Positions 48,554 through 58,029 are shown, counted from the stretch's first letter. The stretch is 64,000 bases of DNA from CAVWUA01 sp963758025 (GCA_963758025.1 CAVWUA010000004.1:124001-188000); one strand, 5' to 3'. The notes: generated from the letters alone by a model not told the origin. Program-made: numbers and translations.

Positions 48554-51185
48554 CACACTCGACGGCGGCGAAGGAAACGATTCCATCGATGGCGGCAGCG
48601 GCGACGACATGATCCTGGGAGGTGGCGGCAATGACTCCATCATGGGCGGCTTCGGAAACGATACGCTCAGCGTCGGCGATCAAGGTAGCTCGATCTGGGG
48701 AGGCGGCGGCAACGACGTCATCTTCGGTGGCGTTGGCACCGACACCATCTACGGTGGAGAGGAAGACGATTCGATCTATGGCGGAGGTGGAGAAGACTCC
48801 ATTGATGGCGGATTCGGCAATGACACCCTGGTGATCGGCGATCAAGGTAGCTCGATCTGGGGAGGCGGCGGCAACGACGTCATCTTCGGTGGCGTTGGCA
48901 CCGACACCATCTACGGTGGAGAGGAAGACGATTCGATCTATGGCGGAGGTGGAGAAGACTCCATTGATGGCGGATTCGGCAATGACACCCTGGTGATCGG
49001 CGATCAAGGTAGCTCGATCTGGGGAGGCGGCGGCAATGACGTCATCTTCGGCGGCACCGGCATCGACACCATCTACGGCGGAAAGGGAAACGACTCGATC
49101 ATGAGCGGTGGGGGCGCCGACTCGCTCGACGGTGGCCTCGGCAACGATACCATCACCTCCGGTGGCCAGGGGAGCACGATCTGGGGAGGCGGTGGCAACG
49201 ATGTCATCTTCGGTGGCTCGGGAATCGACTCCATCACCGGCGGAGACGCGGCTGGTAACGATGACGACAACGACACAATCTACAGCGGGGGCGGCGATGA
49301 CACGATCGATGGCGGCCATGGTAATGATCTGATCGATGCTGGAATGGGTGACGACCTCATTATCGGCAGCGATGGGGGCAGCTCGATCTGGGGAGGCGGC
49401 GGCAATGACGTCATCTTCGGCGGCACCGGCATCGACACCATCTACGGTGGCGAGGGGAACGACCAGATCACCGGCGGCGGGGGAGGCGACTCGCTCGACG
49501 GCGGGTTGGGGAACGACACCATCAGCGTCGGTTCGCAGGGCAGCTCGATCTGGGGAGGCGGCGGCAATGACGTCATCTTCGGCGGCACCGGCATCGACAC
49601 CATCTACGGTGGCGAGGGGAACGACCAGATCACCGGCGGCGGGGGAGGCGACTCGCTCGACGGCGGGTTGGGGAACGACACCATCAGCGTCGGTTCGCAG
49701 GGCAGCTCGATCTGGGGAGGCGGCGGCAATGACGTCATCTTCGGCGGCACGGGATTCGACCACATTGACGGCGGCACCGGCGACGATTCCATTGATGGCG
49801 GCGATGGGGACGATACGCTAGACGGTGGTATCGGTGCGGACACCATCTTCGGTGGCATCGGCCGAGATCAAATCGATGGTGGCGACGATGGTGACTCCAT
49901 CGATGGTGGCGACGACGACGATGAAATCTTTGGTGGCGCGGGAATTGACACAATTCAGGGTGGGGATGGGAACGACACGATCGGTGGTGGCAGTGATGCT
50001 GATTCCATCATCGGCGGAGGCGGAAACGATCTTTTGGGTGGAGGATCGCCAACAATGGTTGGCGATGGGGATTCGCTCAATTCCAGCGACGGTCCCGACC
50101 TTCTCATTGATCTGGAAGGGGACAATACTCTTATCGGTGGTGCGGGGGGAGATATCCTTATTGCAGGAAGTGGCTCAGATTCACTCATTGCCGGTGAAGG
50201 CAATGATACCATCGCCGGGGGGGGCGGAAACGACACGATTGACGGCGGTTCTGGGTTCGACGCGGTATCGGCCTCTGGAAATGTAGATATATTGTTAACT
50301 GACACAAGCCTGAGCTTCATCGGATCCGGCGCAGTCAGTTTGGGAACATCCAAGTTAGTGAGCATTGAGCAGGCCTATTTGTCGGGAGGATCAGGGGCCA
50401 ACATCATCGACGCCAGCCTCTTCTCGGGTAAGACCTTCCTATCTGGCGGTGATGGGAACGATCCACTCCTCGGAGGATCAGCCGACGACAATCTCGCGGG
50501 CGGCGCGGGTGACGATACGCTCGTCGGCAATGGCGGCGACGACACGTACTCGTTCCTTGGCGGACCCCAAGGAAACGACAGAATCGATGAACCAATCAAT
50601 GGCGGCGCATATGATGCTCTTGACTTTAACAACTTTGATGGGCCGATCCGTATCGACCTTCGCCAGTCCAGCACCCAGGTGATCCACCCTACCCTGCTCA
50701 CGTTGAGCTTCTCCACGGCAGATACGATTGAAGATGTTCTAGGAAGCTCGTTTAACGACATGATCATAGGAAATTCTCTCGACAATCGCCTCACGGGTGG
50801 AGGAGGCGACGATTTTATTGCGGGATGGTCCGGTAATGACATCCTTCGGAGCGGCGTCACCCAGGTCGTTTATCTAAACTTCGACGCCTTCCCAAACACC
50901 GGATTGCACGATTACCCTCAGGAAGAGCGTGACGTTATCCAAGCAAGGTTGAAAGCGGACTTCGCTGCCTTCAACTATGAATTCACGCAGGAGATACCGA
51001 CCGAGGGTCACTACACCACCTTGCTGTTTAACGATCCTAGATTGCATGGACTGGAAGGAGGTCGGGTCGGTGGGATCGACTGGCGAAACCTCGACCTCTT
51101 GGCGATTCAGCCTCAATCAACGTCAACGGGCTTCTCGGCCGCGCGGAACAACCCGAGGCCACGAGCGAAAACTTCATCGCCATGA
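48468..51185 (+). CDS. Giant protein segment 7: main RTX calcium-binding array and start of a metalloprotease-like domain
   Basis: A 905-residue frame, meaningful from about 48505. It is dominated by GGxGxDxUx nonapeptides, such as GGEGNDSID and GGGGNDVIF, which form Ca2+-loaded parallel beta-rolls and are linked to type-I-secreted proteins in other bacteria. At about 50270 the array gives way to a DUF-like insert (SFIGSGAVSLGTSKLVSIEQ) and a second short RTX block. From about 50865 a new domain begins: TQVVYLNFDAFPNTG, QARLKADFAAFNYEFTQE, YTTLLFNDPRLHGLEGGRVG and GIDWRNLDLL. It is the N-terminal half of the metzincin-like domain, completed one frame away from about 51100. Confidence 0.85.
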   Translation: MIHSQEMTSVITSKAGSGRDQIYGGIGIDTLDGGEGNDSIDGGSGDDMILGGGGNDSIMGGFGNDTLSVGDQGSSIWGGGGNDVIFGGVGTDTIYGGEEDDSIYGGGGEDSIDGGFGNDTLVIGDQGSSIWGGGGNDVIFGGVGTDTIYGGEEDDSIYGGGGEDSIDGGFGNDTLVIGDQGSSIWGGGGNDVIFGGTGIDTIYGGKGNDSIMSGGGADSLDGGLGNDTITSGGQGSTIWGGGGNDVIFGGSGIDSITGGDAAGNDDDNDTIYSGGGDDTIDGGHGNDLIDAGMGDDLIIGSDGGSSIWGGGGNDVIFGGTGIDTIYGGEGNDQITGGGGGDSLDGGLGNDTISVGSQGSSIWGGGGNDVIFGGTGIDTIYGGEGNDQITGGGGGDSLDGGLGNDTISVGSQGSSIWGGGGNDVIFGGTGFDHIDGGTGDDSIDGGDGDDTLDGGIGADTIFGGIGRDQIDGGDDGDSIDGGDDDDEIFGGAGIDTIQGGDGNDTIGGGSDADSIIGGGGNDLLGGGSPTMVGDGDSLNSSDGPDLLIDLEGDNTLIGGAGGDILIAGSGSDSLIAGEGNDTIAGGGGNDTIDGGSGFDAVSASGNVDILLTDTSLSFIGSGAVSLGTSKLVSIEQAYLSGGSGANIIDASLFSGKTFLSGGDGNDPLLGGSADDNLAGGAGDDTLVGNGGDDTYSFLGGPQGNDRIDEPINGGAYDALDFNNFDGPIRIDLRQSSTQVIHPTLLTLSFSTADTIEDVLGSSFNDMIIGNSLDNRLTGGGGDDFIAGWSGNDILRSGVTQVVYLNFDAFPNTGLHDYPQEERDVIQARLKADFAAFNYEFTQEIPTEGHYTTLLFNDPRLHGLEGGRVGGIDWRNLDLLAIQPQSTSTGFSAARNNPRPRAKTSSP
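48675..49862 (+). repeat. 162-bp tandem super-repeat inside the RTX array
   Basis: A unit of 162 bp (54 residues, six nonapeptides) starting GSSIWGGGGNDVIFGG begins at 48675, 48837, 48999, about 49161, 49377, 49539 and 49701. Copies at 48675 and 48837 are identical base for base over 162 bp, and those at 49377 and 49539 are nearly or fully identical. The step from 49161 to 49377 is 216 bp, one unit plus 54 bp. The phase is always a multiple of 27 bp, preserving the nonapeptides. Confidence 0.92.
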
Positions 51186-51829
51186 CAACGACCGTCGCGG
51201 CGCACGAACCGGCGCACCTGGCAGGCTTGCGGCATGGAGACTCGTTCGGTCCCATCGGTGAAGGGATTTTTGATCGGGTCGATGACACGGCGTTTCGACC
51301 AGCCTATCCTGGTCCTAGCGATGCGTCTGAAACATTCCGACACCTCCTGGCCTCAGGAGACTCGGTTCGAACGACGCTCATTGAAGCCCTCAATGACCTC
51401 TTCTTCGGTGCACGTGAGGCAATCAAACTCGCTTTCGCCGACCACGGCACACCGAGCATCGAGCAAATGGATTCGCATGACTCGATCGCCGAAGCGCAAC
51501 CACTGAACCTGACACCCCTGGCCATCTTCGACAATACGGTTCTTGTAGGCCTCCATTCGGGCCAGAATTTCGCAGTTCAAGCCGCCGACATTATCGGCGC
51601 GATCAAACTCGTCCCCGAGTCGGCCGGATCGGGCGAAACGTTCATAAGCGAAGATGATTATTATTCCTTCAAGGGTAAAGCTGGAGACCTGTTCGAATTC
51701 GAGATCGTGTCGGTGCCGCTCAATCGCTTCGCCAACAAGATCGACGCTGAACTGACCATTCTCGACGCTTCCGGAAACGTGGTCCTCTACCCCGAAATCA
51801 GTCGGCAAGACGAATCGCCAAGCCTTTAA
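51182..51829 (+). CDS. Giant protein segment 8: metzincin-type zinc motif and PPC domain
   Basis: This frame continues the protease-like domain from about 51100. At bases 51203-51235 it encodes HEPAHLAGLRH, a full HExxHxxGxxH zinc-binding motif as in metzincins (serralysins, astacins, matrixins), followed by GDSFGPIGEGIF. No clear Met-turn was found within 60 residues. From about 51470 a PPC (bacterial pre-peptidase C-terminal) domain follows: DSIAEAQPLNLT, DDYYSFKGKAGDLFEFEIVS and IDAELTILDASGNVVLYPE. The frame closes at 51829, and the PPC domain finishes in another frame. Confidence 0.75.
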   Translation: MTTTVAAHEPAHLAGLRHGDSFGPIGEGIFDRVDDTAFRPAYPGPSDASETFRHLLASGDSVRTTLIEALNDLFFGAREAIKLAFADHGTPSIEQMDSHDSIAEAQPLNLTPLAIFDNTVLVGLHSGQNFAVQAADIIGAIKLVPESAGSGETFISEDDYYSFKGKAGDLFEFEIVSVPLNRFANKIDAELTILDASGNVVLYPEISRQDESPSL

Positions 51830-53240
51830 TGACGACTCCTTTCAACAGCAAGATCCGTCCATCATCGATCTCCGACTCCCAGCCGACGGCACGTTTTACG
51901 TCAAGGTCAGCACCTGGTACGACCGCAACAACGAGACACCGGAACCGCTCGATGACCTGCACACGGATACCGGCCAGTATGAACTTTTCGCGTACTCGTT
52001 CGCGCTGGGTCCAAACTCCCGCCGGGCCGGATACGCTTTACGCCGGCTCAGGCCGTGACACGCTCTATACCGGGTCAGGCAACGACACCGTGGGCTATGA
52101 GACCCCGCAGGACAAGATCGTCTTTGGCTCGGGTTGCGTAACGAGCCTTCCTGGCGCGATTCCAGAACAGGTCGTCGCTGGCGAGGATCAAGAAGTCAAC
52201 GAAGGAGACTCTGTCGATCTTACCGGCACGTACGTAGACTACGATGATGGCTCGCACGTGCTCACGTGGGATGTCACCGATCCCAACGGCAAGCCGTACA
52301 CCACTGGGACCGGGACCGATTTCTCATTCGTTCCATTGGATAACGGAGTCTATGTCGTAACGCTGACCGTGCGAGACAACCTGGGCCTGACGGGTACGGG
52401 ACAGGTCGTCATCACGGCCCTGAATGTCCCGCCGACAGTCGTCGTGCCGAAGGATTACACCATCGCGAATGGAGGCAACCTCCCGCTCGGCTCGTTTACG
52501 GACCCAGGGCTGACAGACGGCCCTGGAGTATTGATGTCGACTGGGGAGACAGCAGCACCACACACGTCACGGCCGCGGCCCAGGGAACCCTGGTCATGCA
52601 GTCAAATCTGTATCCCACTGAGGGGCGCTTTACCATCACGGTCACGATTACGGACAAGGACGGCGACTCATCCTCCGGAAGCTTCGCCGTCATGATCTTC
52701 GACACGTTGCATGCGGAATCGCTCGTCCCGACGCCCAGTGGAGTCAACATCACCTTCAATCGTGCGATCGAACTTGCCTCACTTAACCTTTTCGGCGGAA
52801 CCTCTGACGCGACGCTTGTGGGACCGAACGGGTTGGTTGCAGGATCGCTCCTTGTAAATCCTGGCGATTCTGCCATTTCGTTCGTCGCGACTGGAGGCAT
52901 CCTCCCCGCCGGTTCTTATACGCTCAAGCTCCGAAGTGCCGCCGATGCTTTCCAAGATACTCAAGGGAATCTACTCGATGGTGATGCCGACGGTGCTGCG
53001 GGCGATGACTTGACATTCACGTTCACTGTGAATCCCATCTCCGGTGCTCCCGTTGTCAGTCTGCCCGACTTCGCTCGCGCCGCGAATCAAAATGTCAGTA
53101 TCCCCACGAACGCGGTGGGGCTTCCTGTCCGCGTCTCCAACGCGGCAGGCCGGACAACTCTAAGCTTCGAGATCGCCTTCGATCCGACAATGCTTATGAT
53201 TGACGGGGCCTCTCCCGGAGTTGGAGTCTTGCCCGATTGA
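51830..53240 (+). CDS. Giant protein segment 9: PPC end, RTX stub, PKD and SbsA-type Ig-like domains
   Basis: Frames change at about 51830, 52010, 52540 and 53240. PPC ends with DLRLPADGTFYVKVSTWYDR and DTGQYELFAYSFALG. A short RTX stub reads DTLYAGSGRDTLYTGSGNDT. PKD follows (VVAGEDQEVNEGDSVDLTGT, GVYVVTLTVRDNLGLTGTGQ), then a second PKD with ITVTITDKDGDSSSGSFAV. An SbsA-like Ig domain (ESLVPTPSGVNITFNRAIEL, LPAGSYTLKLRSAADAFQDT) ends in LTFTFTVNPISGAPV. A cohesin-like domain starts at about 53050 (VSIPTNAVGLPVRVSNAAGR, LSFEIAFDPTMLMIDG). Confidence 0.68.
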
Positions 53241-54352
53241 CTGCCGCATTCCACATTTGTTACGCCGGGTCTCATCCACATTGATTTTAATGCTTCGACC
53301 GCGCCTGGCCAGCGGCACGTTGACAATTGTCGAGTCGTCAGCCACTGTGCCGGATGGAGTTATCTACGCCAGCAAACAGGCGATCACTGTTCAGAACGTG
53401 ACCTCTGGTGCAATCACCGGAATTGGCGATGTCGCCGTTCACGTCGCGTCATACCCAGGTGACGTGAACGCCTCCCGGAACTACACCAGCGTGGATGGAC
53501 TTCTGATTTTCCGGTTGGCGGCTGGAGTCATCACGGACTTACCTGCGTACCGCAACCTCGACCCAAAGGTTATCGCGGACATCACAGGTGACGGGCGCGG
53601 GTGACCAGTCTCGACGGCCTGCTCGCCTTCCGTGTGGCCGCGGGACTGGTCGTGCCTCAGGTTCCAGGCCTGCCCAGCACAAGCCCGCCGGCACGGGTGC
53701 TTGGTGGTCAGGACCCATTGATCTGGATTCCAACGAATTTCGAAGGCGAGGCCGGTCAGTCAATCGCCATACCAGTACGTCTGCTCCAGACCGACACGAA
53801 CGCTGTTGAGTTGGGCTGAGGCAGATCTCGTTCTCGTCTTTGACTCCTCTCGTGTGGCCATCGAGAGCGTCCACACCGGTGATCTCACCAAAGGGTGGAC
53901 GCTGATCTCGCACGTGGACTGCGATGCCGGGGTGTTGTCAATTTCAGCGACGACAACTGATCGTACATTGTCGCCTTCTGGAAGGTGGGGAACCCTCTTC
54001 TGGATCGATCTGACCATCGCCACCGATGCCCTGCCTGGCCCCTTGCCGTTGAACTTGCGATCCTCCTACCAAACTCCAAACAACCACTACCGGACCGAGC
54101 TCAACAACGGCGCATTGATTCTCTCGCCACCTGCAACGAACGGAATGGACTCGATCGATGGCATCCTGACGATTCATGAAAACTCTGGGCGAGGGCGAAT
54201 CTTAAAACCATCGCTGCTGCTGATGTCCCGGCGGCGAGCAGACTGGTCTCGGCGTTCGACACTTCGTCCGAGGCCATGACGAGGAACGATCTGACCAGAT
54301 CCACCCCACTGACCAGAGCGTGTCGGCTGTCGATGCCGCGCTGGCTGGATGA
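53241..54352 (+). CDS. Giant protein segment 10: cohesin-like and dockerin-like C-terminus
   Basis: Frames change at about 53235, 53600, 53810 and 54185. The first cohesin-like domain ends with ASGTLTIVESSATVP in variant form. Dockerin-like repeats follow at about 53455-53660: PGDVNASRNYTSVDGLLIF, then VIADITGDGR and VTSLDGLLAFRVAAGL, where aspartates in DVN and DITGDG fit EF-hand-like loops. A second cohesin-like domain (SIAIPVRLLQTDTNAVEL, ADLVLVFDSSRVAIESVHTG, LFWIDLTIATDALPGPLPLN) precedes NGMDSIDGILTI and a disordered end (VSAVDAALAG). In clostridia, cohesin-dockerin pairs hold enzymes together; in planctomycetes their role is not established. Confidence 0.62.
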
Positions 54353-54575
54353 TATATCGGTCAGTGAACGTTCCCCGATCGTTACCTGGTTGTGGAACGA
54401 GGCACGACTTGACCACCTGGCTCATGTCCTCGTTCCATTGCCACTGTTGGGGAGTCGAAATCCTCTGGTTGTAATCCTCGCTGCCCAAAGCAGCGACTGA
54501 CCGAGCGAAGCGGATGGTACGTTACGGATCATGTTGAACGAATCGACCTCAGACCAATCATCAGGAGAAGAAAAC

Positions 54576-55301
54576 ATGCGACTTTATCAAGGATCGACCG
54601 CTCTGGCCGTGATTCTGCTTCCGGCGTTGATGTCTCTGGGCACGATGACAGCTCAAGCATCTTACTTCAGGCTCGATCTCCTGAACCCATCGAACACCAT
54701 TGCTCCGAATCAGGCTGCGGATTTCGACGTGTTGTTTGGAGTCGAACCATCAGGTGTCGCGGTCGAGTTGGCCGCCTTCGACGTGGTAATCACGTTCGAT
54801 CAAACTCGTTTCGAGGCGGATTTTCCCAGCAAAGGCGCCGGACCTCGGCAACTGGTCCTTCACTCCGAACCGAGATAACACGATAGGACGGGTGAACTTC
54901 AGACGGTGGCACACAAGATCCCAGTGGAATTTCCGTTCAGCCCGGCGACGAGGTGATCGTGGGTAGTTTTTCGTTGCACGCTCTCGACAACAGGACCAAC
55001 GCCGACACAACCGGTACAATTGCTGCCGGCGTTCGGCAATTTCTTCACGCTTGCTTATGACAATAATTTTGCCGAGATCCCATTAAATGGGTTGAGCGAT
55101 GGATTTGATCAAGGCTTCGATGAAAAGTTGGCCTACGTCTCGGTACCTGAACCTGATGCACTGGCCCTGGTAGTGCTCGGTGGCTCGGTTGTTTTCTTTG
55201 TACGCCGCCACATTGCCCATCGGACAATCCGCAGAGGTAAGTACTCTCCCGGCCTTAAATTCCAGATCTCGGCCATACAGGGGTTTGATGAGTCGTTATG
55301 A
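54576..55301 (+). CDS. PEP-CTERM protein with cohesin-like body (frameshifted)
   Basis: ATG at 54576 follows AGGAGA at good spacing and begins a signal peptide (LYQGSTALAVILLPALMSLG, cleavage near AQA). The body starts like a cohesin/PEP-CTERM beta domain (PNQAADFDVLFGVEPSGVAV, VVITFDQTRFEADFPS). Frame changes at about 54835 and 54905, and another near 55020, are needed to read GNWSFTPNRDNTIGRVNF and SGISVQPGDEVIVGSFSLHA. The end carries the sorting signal VPEPDALALVVLGGSVVFFVRRH: PEP, a hydrophobic helix and a basic tail. An exosortase elsewhere in the genome would process it. The giant gene ends about 220 bp upstream. Confidence 0.75.
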
Positions 55302-55501
55302 ACGACTGAATCAATGAGATCCATGCCATGTATTCGAATTAATTTATAATATATTAACGATCGGTGGTTCAAGGGGTTCGGCGTTGATCGGAGGCGGAAA
55401 TTAGTGCGTCATGATGGCTCTTCGAGCGCGGCTATCAAGAAAATCGTACAGGTCCTTTGCGACGGATGAGGTCCACGAGGCAGACTCCCGTGGTTTCCGG
55501 C

Positions 55502-57247
55502 TCACCAGGATCCACCCCCGCCGCCGCCAAACCCGCCGCCGGAAGAGCCGCCGCCGCTGAACCCGCCGCAGGACCAGCCCGAGCCACACTCCCGCCGCTG
55601 GACCGCGGTTGTGAAGGCAATGTGCTGTTCATATTGCTCACCGCATGGTTGATGGAGGAACCGAGCATGGCGGTCGAGAAGGGGCCATTGCGGCCGAGGA
55701 CTGATACCAGTTCGGCGGCTCCGTGTACAGCCCCTCGAACGCCTCCGCCCAGCGATCGGCCAGACCGAACGCGATCGCGTACGGCAGCAAGCGTTCGAAG
55801 ACTCCCCGACGATCCTGTTCCTGGATCTCCTCCACTTCCTGCGCGACGGATATATCCTCCAGACCAGCGATCTGCTCCCAGGCAATCCGTCCCTTACGGG
55901 TCTTCCGAGGCATCACTCGGCCGAACGACGCGATAATCAGGAATGAGAGCATTGCGGATATGAGCAGAGGAGAGGAAATACCCGGCCGATCATCCAGACC
56001 TGAAGAATGCTTGCGATCAGAAACGTTACAACCAGAAAAACAATTCCCAATGATGATGATACATTGTGCGGACAAAGCGGGGATCACCATCGAAGTACCT
56101 CTCAGTCGATAAAACTGCCGTAGATGTTGTTCCGAACCTTGGGGAAGTGTCGTGTAAAATTTTTCTTTGAGGTAACTGAGCTTGACGCTCGACCCCTTGT
56201 CGAAGAGTTTTTCGAAAATCCGCTTCTCGAACGGTTTGAAGTCCTTGGGTTCAGCGGAGCCTGATGAAACGGTAGTCCGTGGAACTGAACCAGCCTTTGC
56301 TCGAGATCTCCTCGATCTTGATGTATCCTCGAACCGCCAGATCAATGATCGTCGCGGAGATATCCCTCATGTCCAGCTTCTCGTCGATCAAGGTGCCGGC
56401 CTCGGCAGGTCCCAGGCCCTCCGGTGGTTCATAACGAACGACGACGCTCCCAAGCCCGGTATAGTCGCGACCCTTCACATACCAGAGACCGAAGGGGATA
56501 TCGCCAGGAACCGCTGGGAACGATTCCGTACATAAAGTTATCCACCAACCACCAGCCGATTCTCGCCGCCACGCTGGGCTGGTGAACCGCCTCCGCCGGA
56601 ATTGCCACCTCGACCGTGATCCCCTCGCCGGGGGCAAGTGCGACGGTTGAGAATTCAATGCTCCGCTCGTCAGGTCGGGTCTTCTCGAAATCCTTGCCCG
56701 TGGCTCCGTAAGAGCCCGTGAAGGCGTCTGCCGTGATCTCACGGTCCGGGAGTGGTTTCGGTAATTCAACAGTGACAGTGGATCGATGAATCGGCACGCG
56801 CCATTCCGTTCCCGTGGCATTCCAGCGCAGGACCGCATGTTCTCCTTGCCACAGAATCGCTCGCTCGACCTGATAATGAATGCGATACGTTTGCCGGCCG
56901 CTGATCGTCCGATCCGCGTCGCCTATGCGTATTTCGATCTGATTATCGTGATAAGTGACTTTCTTGTTCCACGCCTGGCCCTTCTCGTCCTCGACCTCCA
57001 GCAATCGAAACCGTAGAGCGTACTGGTGAAAACCGACCGTGTACCGGATGGGAATGAAGCGATAAATACCATGCTTGGAATCAAAGAATTGTGTTTCAAT
57101 GGTCTCAGTGACATCCAGCGTTCCATCGTCCTGGATCTCAAGTCGGACGTCGAAATGGTCAATGTCCCAGCCGCTGTCTGCCTGGGCCGACAATGGCGAG
57201 AGCCAACCAGCAAAGAGCATTAACACGAGTGCGAGGCGGAGTCTCAT
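55502..57247 (-). pseudogene. DUF2207 membrane protein with Gly-rich C-terminus (multiply frameshifted)
   Basis: ATG at 57247 opens a signal peptide (LRLALVLMLFAGWLSPLSAQ) and the DUF2207 N-domain (IDHFDVRLEIQDDGTLDVTE, FDSKHGIYRFIPIRY, GEGITVEVAIPAEAV). At about 56500 sense moves to a second frame (YTGLGSVVVRYEPPEGLGPA, ATIIDLAVRGYIKIEEI). At about 56265 it moves to a third (KDFKPFEKRIFEKLFDKGSS, KLSYLKEKFYTTLP), with further excursions at about 56100-55990 (TERYFDGDPRFVRTMY) and 55670. The end is SGGGSSGGGFGGGGGGSW, the family's glycine-rich tail. At least five frame changes break it. It follows lemA by 27 bp, a common pairing. Confidence 0.75.
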
Positions 57248-57274
57248 GGCGATCACCAACAAAATACGTCACGT

Positions 57275-57919
57275 TCAGAGGCGGATCTCCGGAGCCTCCC
57301 GCTCCTCGGAATCTTCAAGCTGGTAATAATCACGCGGTCGGAATCCAAGTGGGGCGGCAATCAGCAAGGCCGGAACACTTTGAGCGAGCGTGTTCAGATC
57401 GCGCACGACCGCATTGTAATACCGCCGAGCGTACTGGACGTTGTTCTCGATATCCACGAGCGAGTGATGCAGGTCCAGATAATTCTGGCTGGCCTTTAAG
57501 TCAGGATACGCTTCGGCCAGCGCAAAAATCTGTCCCACAGCGGCCGATAGGCCCCGTTCACTCTGTCCTCGTCGGGCAAGTGAATCGACTTCGACGGAAC
57601 GGCCCCGGGCCTCAGTCGCCTTCTGAAGCGTCTCGGATTCGTGCGAAGTATAGCCTTGGACCGTTGCCACAAGCGCGGGAACCAGATCCCAGCGCCGCTT
57701 CAACTGAACGTCAATATCGCTCCAGGCCCCGTCTGCCCGTTTCGAAAGGCTGACAAGACGGTTATACGTCCAGCCTGCGTAAAGCAGGATGAGACAGGAC
57801 ACAATACCGACAATCCACCAGACTACACTCCGCTTCTCTTCCTTTGTGCGTAGTTTAGCGTCGTTCTGGCAATGTGCAACGAGGTTCCGAAATGGAAAAA
57901 CCCAGCGAGGGTGGGACAA
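57275..57919 (-). CDS. lemA: LemA family protein
   Basis: The body is a textbook LemA protein: a membrane helix (WWIVGIVSCLILLYAGW), then NRLVSLSKRADGAWSDIDVQ, LKRRWDLVPALVATVQGY, FALAEAYPDLKASQNYLDLH, IENNVQYARRYYNAVVRDLN and APLGFRPRDYYQLED. LemA proteins are anchored with a long helical domain outside the membrane; the biochemical role is unsettled. The start is uncertain. The open frame goes up to a TTG at 57919, inside the tRNA terminator, which is implausible. A GTG at 57802 within the helix or an upstream base error are alternatives. It precedes the DUF2207 gene on the same strand. Confidence 0.85.
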   Translation of the reverse strand: MSHPRWVFPFRNLVAHCQNDAKLRTKEEKRSVVWWIVGIVSCLILLYAGWTYNRLVSLSKRADGAWSDIDVQLKRRWDLVPALVATVQGYTSHESETLQKATEARGRSVEVDSLARRGQSERGLSAAVGQIFALAEAYPDLKASQNYLDLHHSLVDIENNVQYARRYYNAVVRDLNTLAQSVPALLIAAPLGFRPRDYYQLEDSEEREAPEIRL

Positions 57920-57946
57920 AAAAACACCCGGTTTGGAGACCGGGTG
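57918..57946 (-). terminator. Rho-independent terminator behind tRNA-fMet
   Basis: On the minus strand a perfect 8-bp stem (CACCCGGT/ACCGGGTG, 57925-57946) with a six-base loop is followed at once by seven T residues (57918-57924). It lies ten bases after the tRNA 3' end and should end the tRNA transcript before lemA. Confidence 0.92.
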
Positions 57947-57956
57947 GTTGATGAAA

Positions 57957-58029
57957 TTGCGCCGGCAGGAATCGAACCTACGACCTCCAGGTTATGAGCC
58001 TGGCGAGCTAACCGCTGCTCCACGGCGCA
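57957..58029 (-). tRNA. Initiator tRNA-fMet (CAT)
   Basis: A complete 73-base cloverleaf on the minus strand. The acceptor TGCGCCG/CGGCGCA is fully paired. The D stem is GAGC/GCTC, the anticodon arm CCAGG-CTCATAA-CCTGG has anticodon CAT, the variable loop is AGGTC, and the T arm is GTAGG-TTCGATT-CCTGC. CCA is not encoded. The A11:T24 pair and the TGGAGCAGC...TAGCTCG D arm are hallmarks of initiator rather than elongator Met tRNA. Unlike the E. coli initiator, positions 1:72 form T-A instead of a C-A mismatch, and 29:41 is A-T rather than G-C. Confidence 0.9.

Larger units (their letters stand above)
37121..54352 (+). pseudogene. Giant multidomain surface protein gene, multiply frameshifted (overview)
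   Basis: One continuous co-linear domain series spans about 17.2 kb, equivalent to about 5,700 residues, but crosses many single-base frame changes. Order: basic N-terminus with planctomycete signature RLESRILLSTFLVTN (about 37237), three beta-helix modules each opened by SLRQAILDAN, PKD and FG-GAP-like domains, RTX repeats, a metzincin zinc motif, PPC, RTX, PKD/Ig-like, cohesin-like and dockerin-like parts. The end (SVSAVDAALAG, TGA at 54350) is approximate. It would be an exported adhesin or degradative surface protein. Indels at so many sites could be assembly error; if real, the gene is dead. Segments are listed separately. Confidence 0.68.

Noticed and set aside
48516..49763. Long minus-strand open frame (415 codons) across the RTX array
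   Set aside because: It is the mirror of the Gly/Asp-rich repeats; its Val/Ala/Asp periodicity is a by-product of the 27-bp repeat phase and shows no domain.
48675..49862. CRISPR-like array
   Set aside because: Repeats are 162 bp, contiguous and in coding phase, without spacers; no cas genes.
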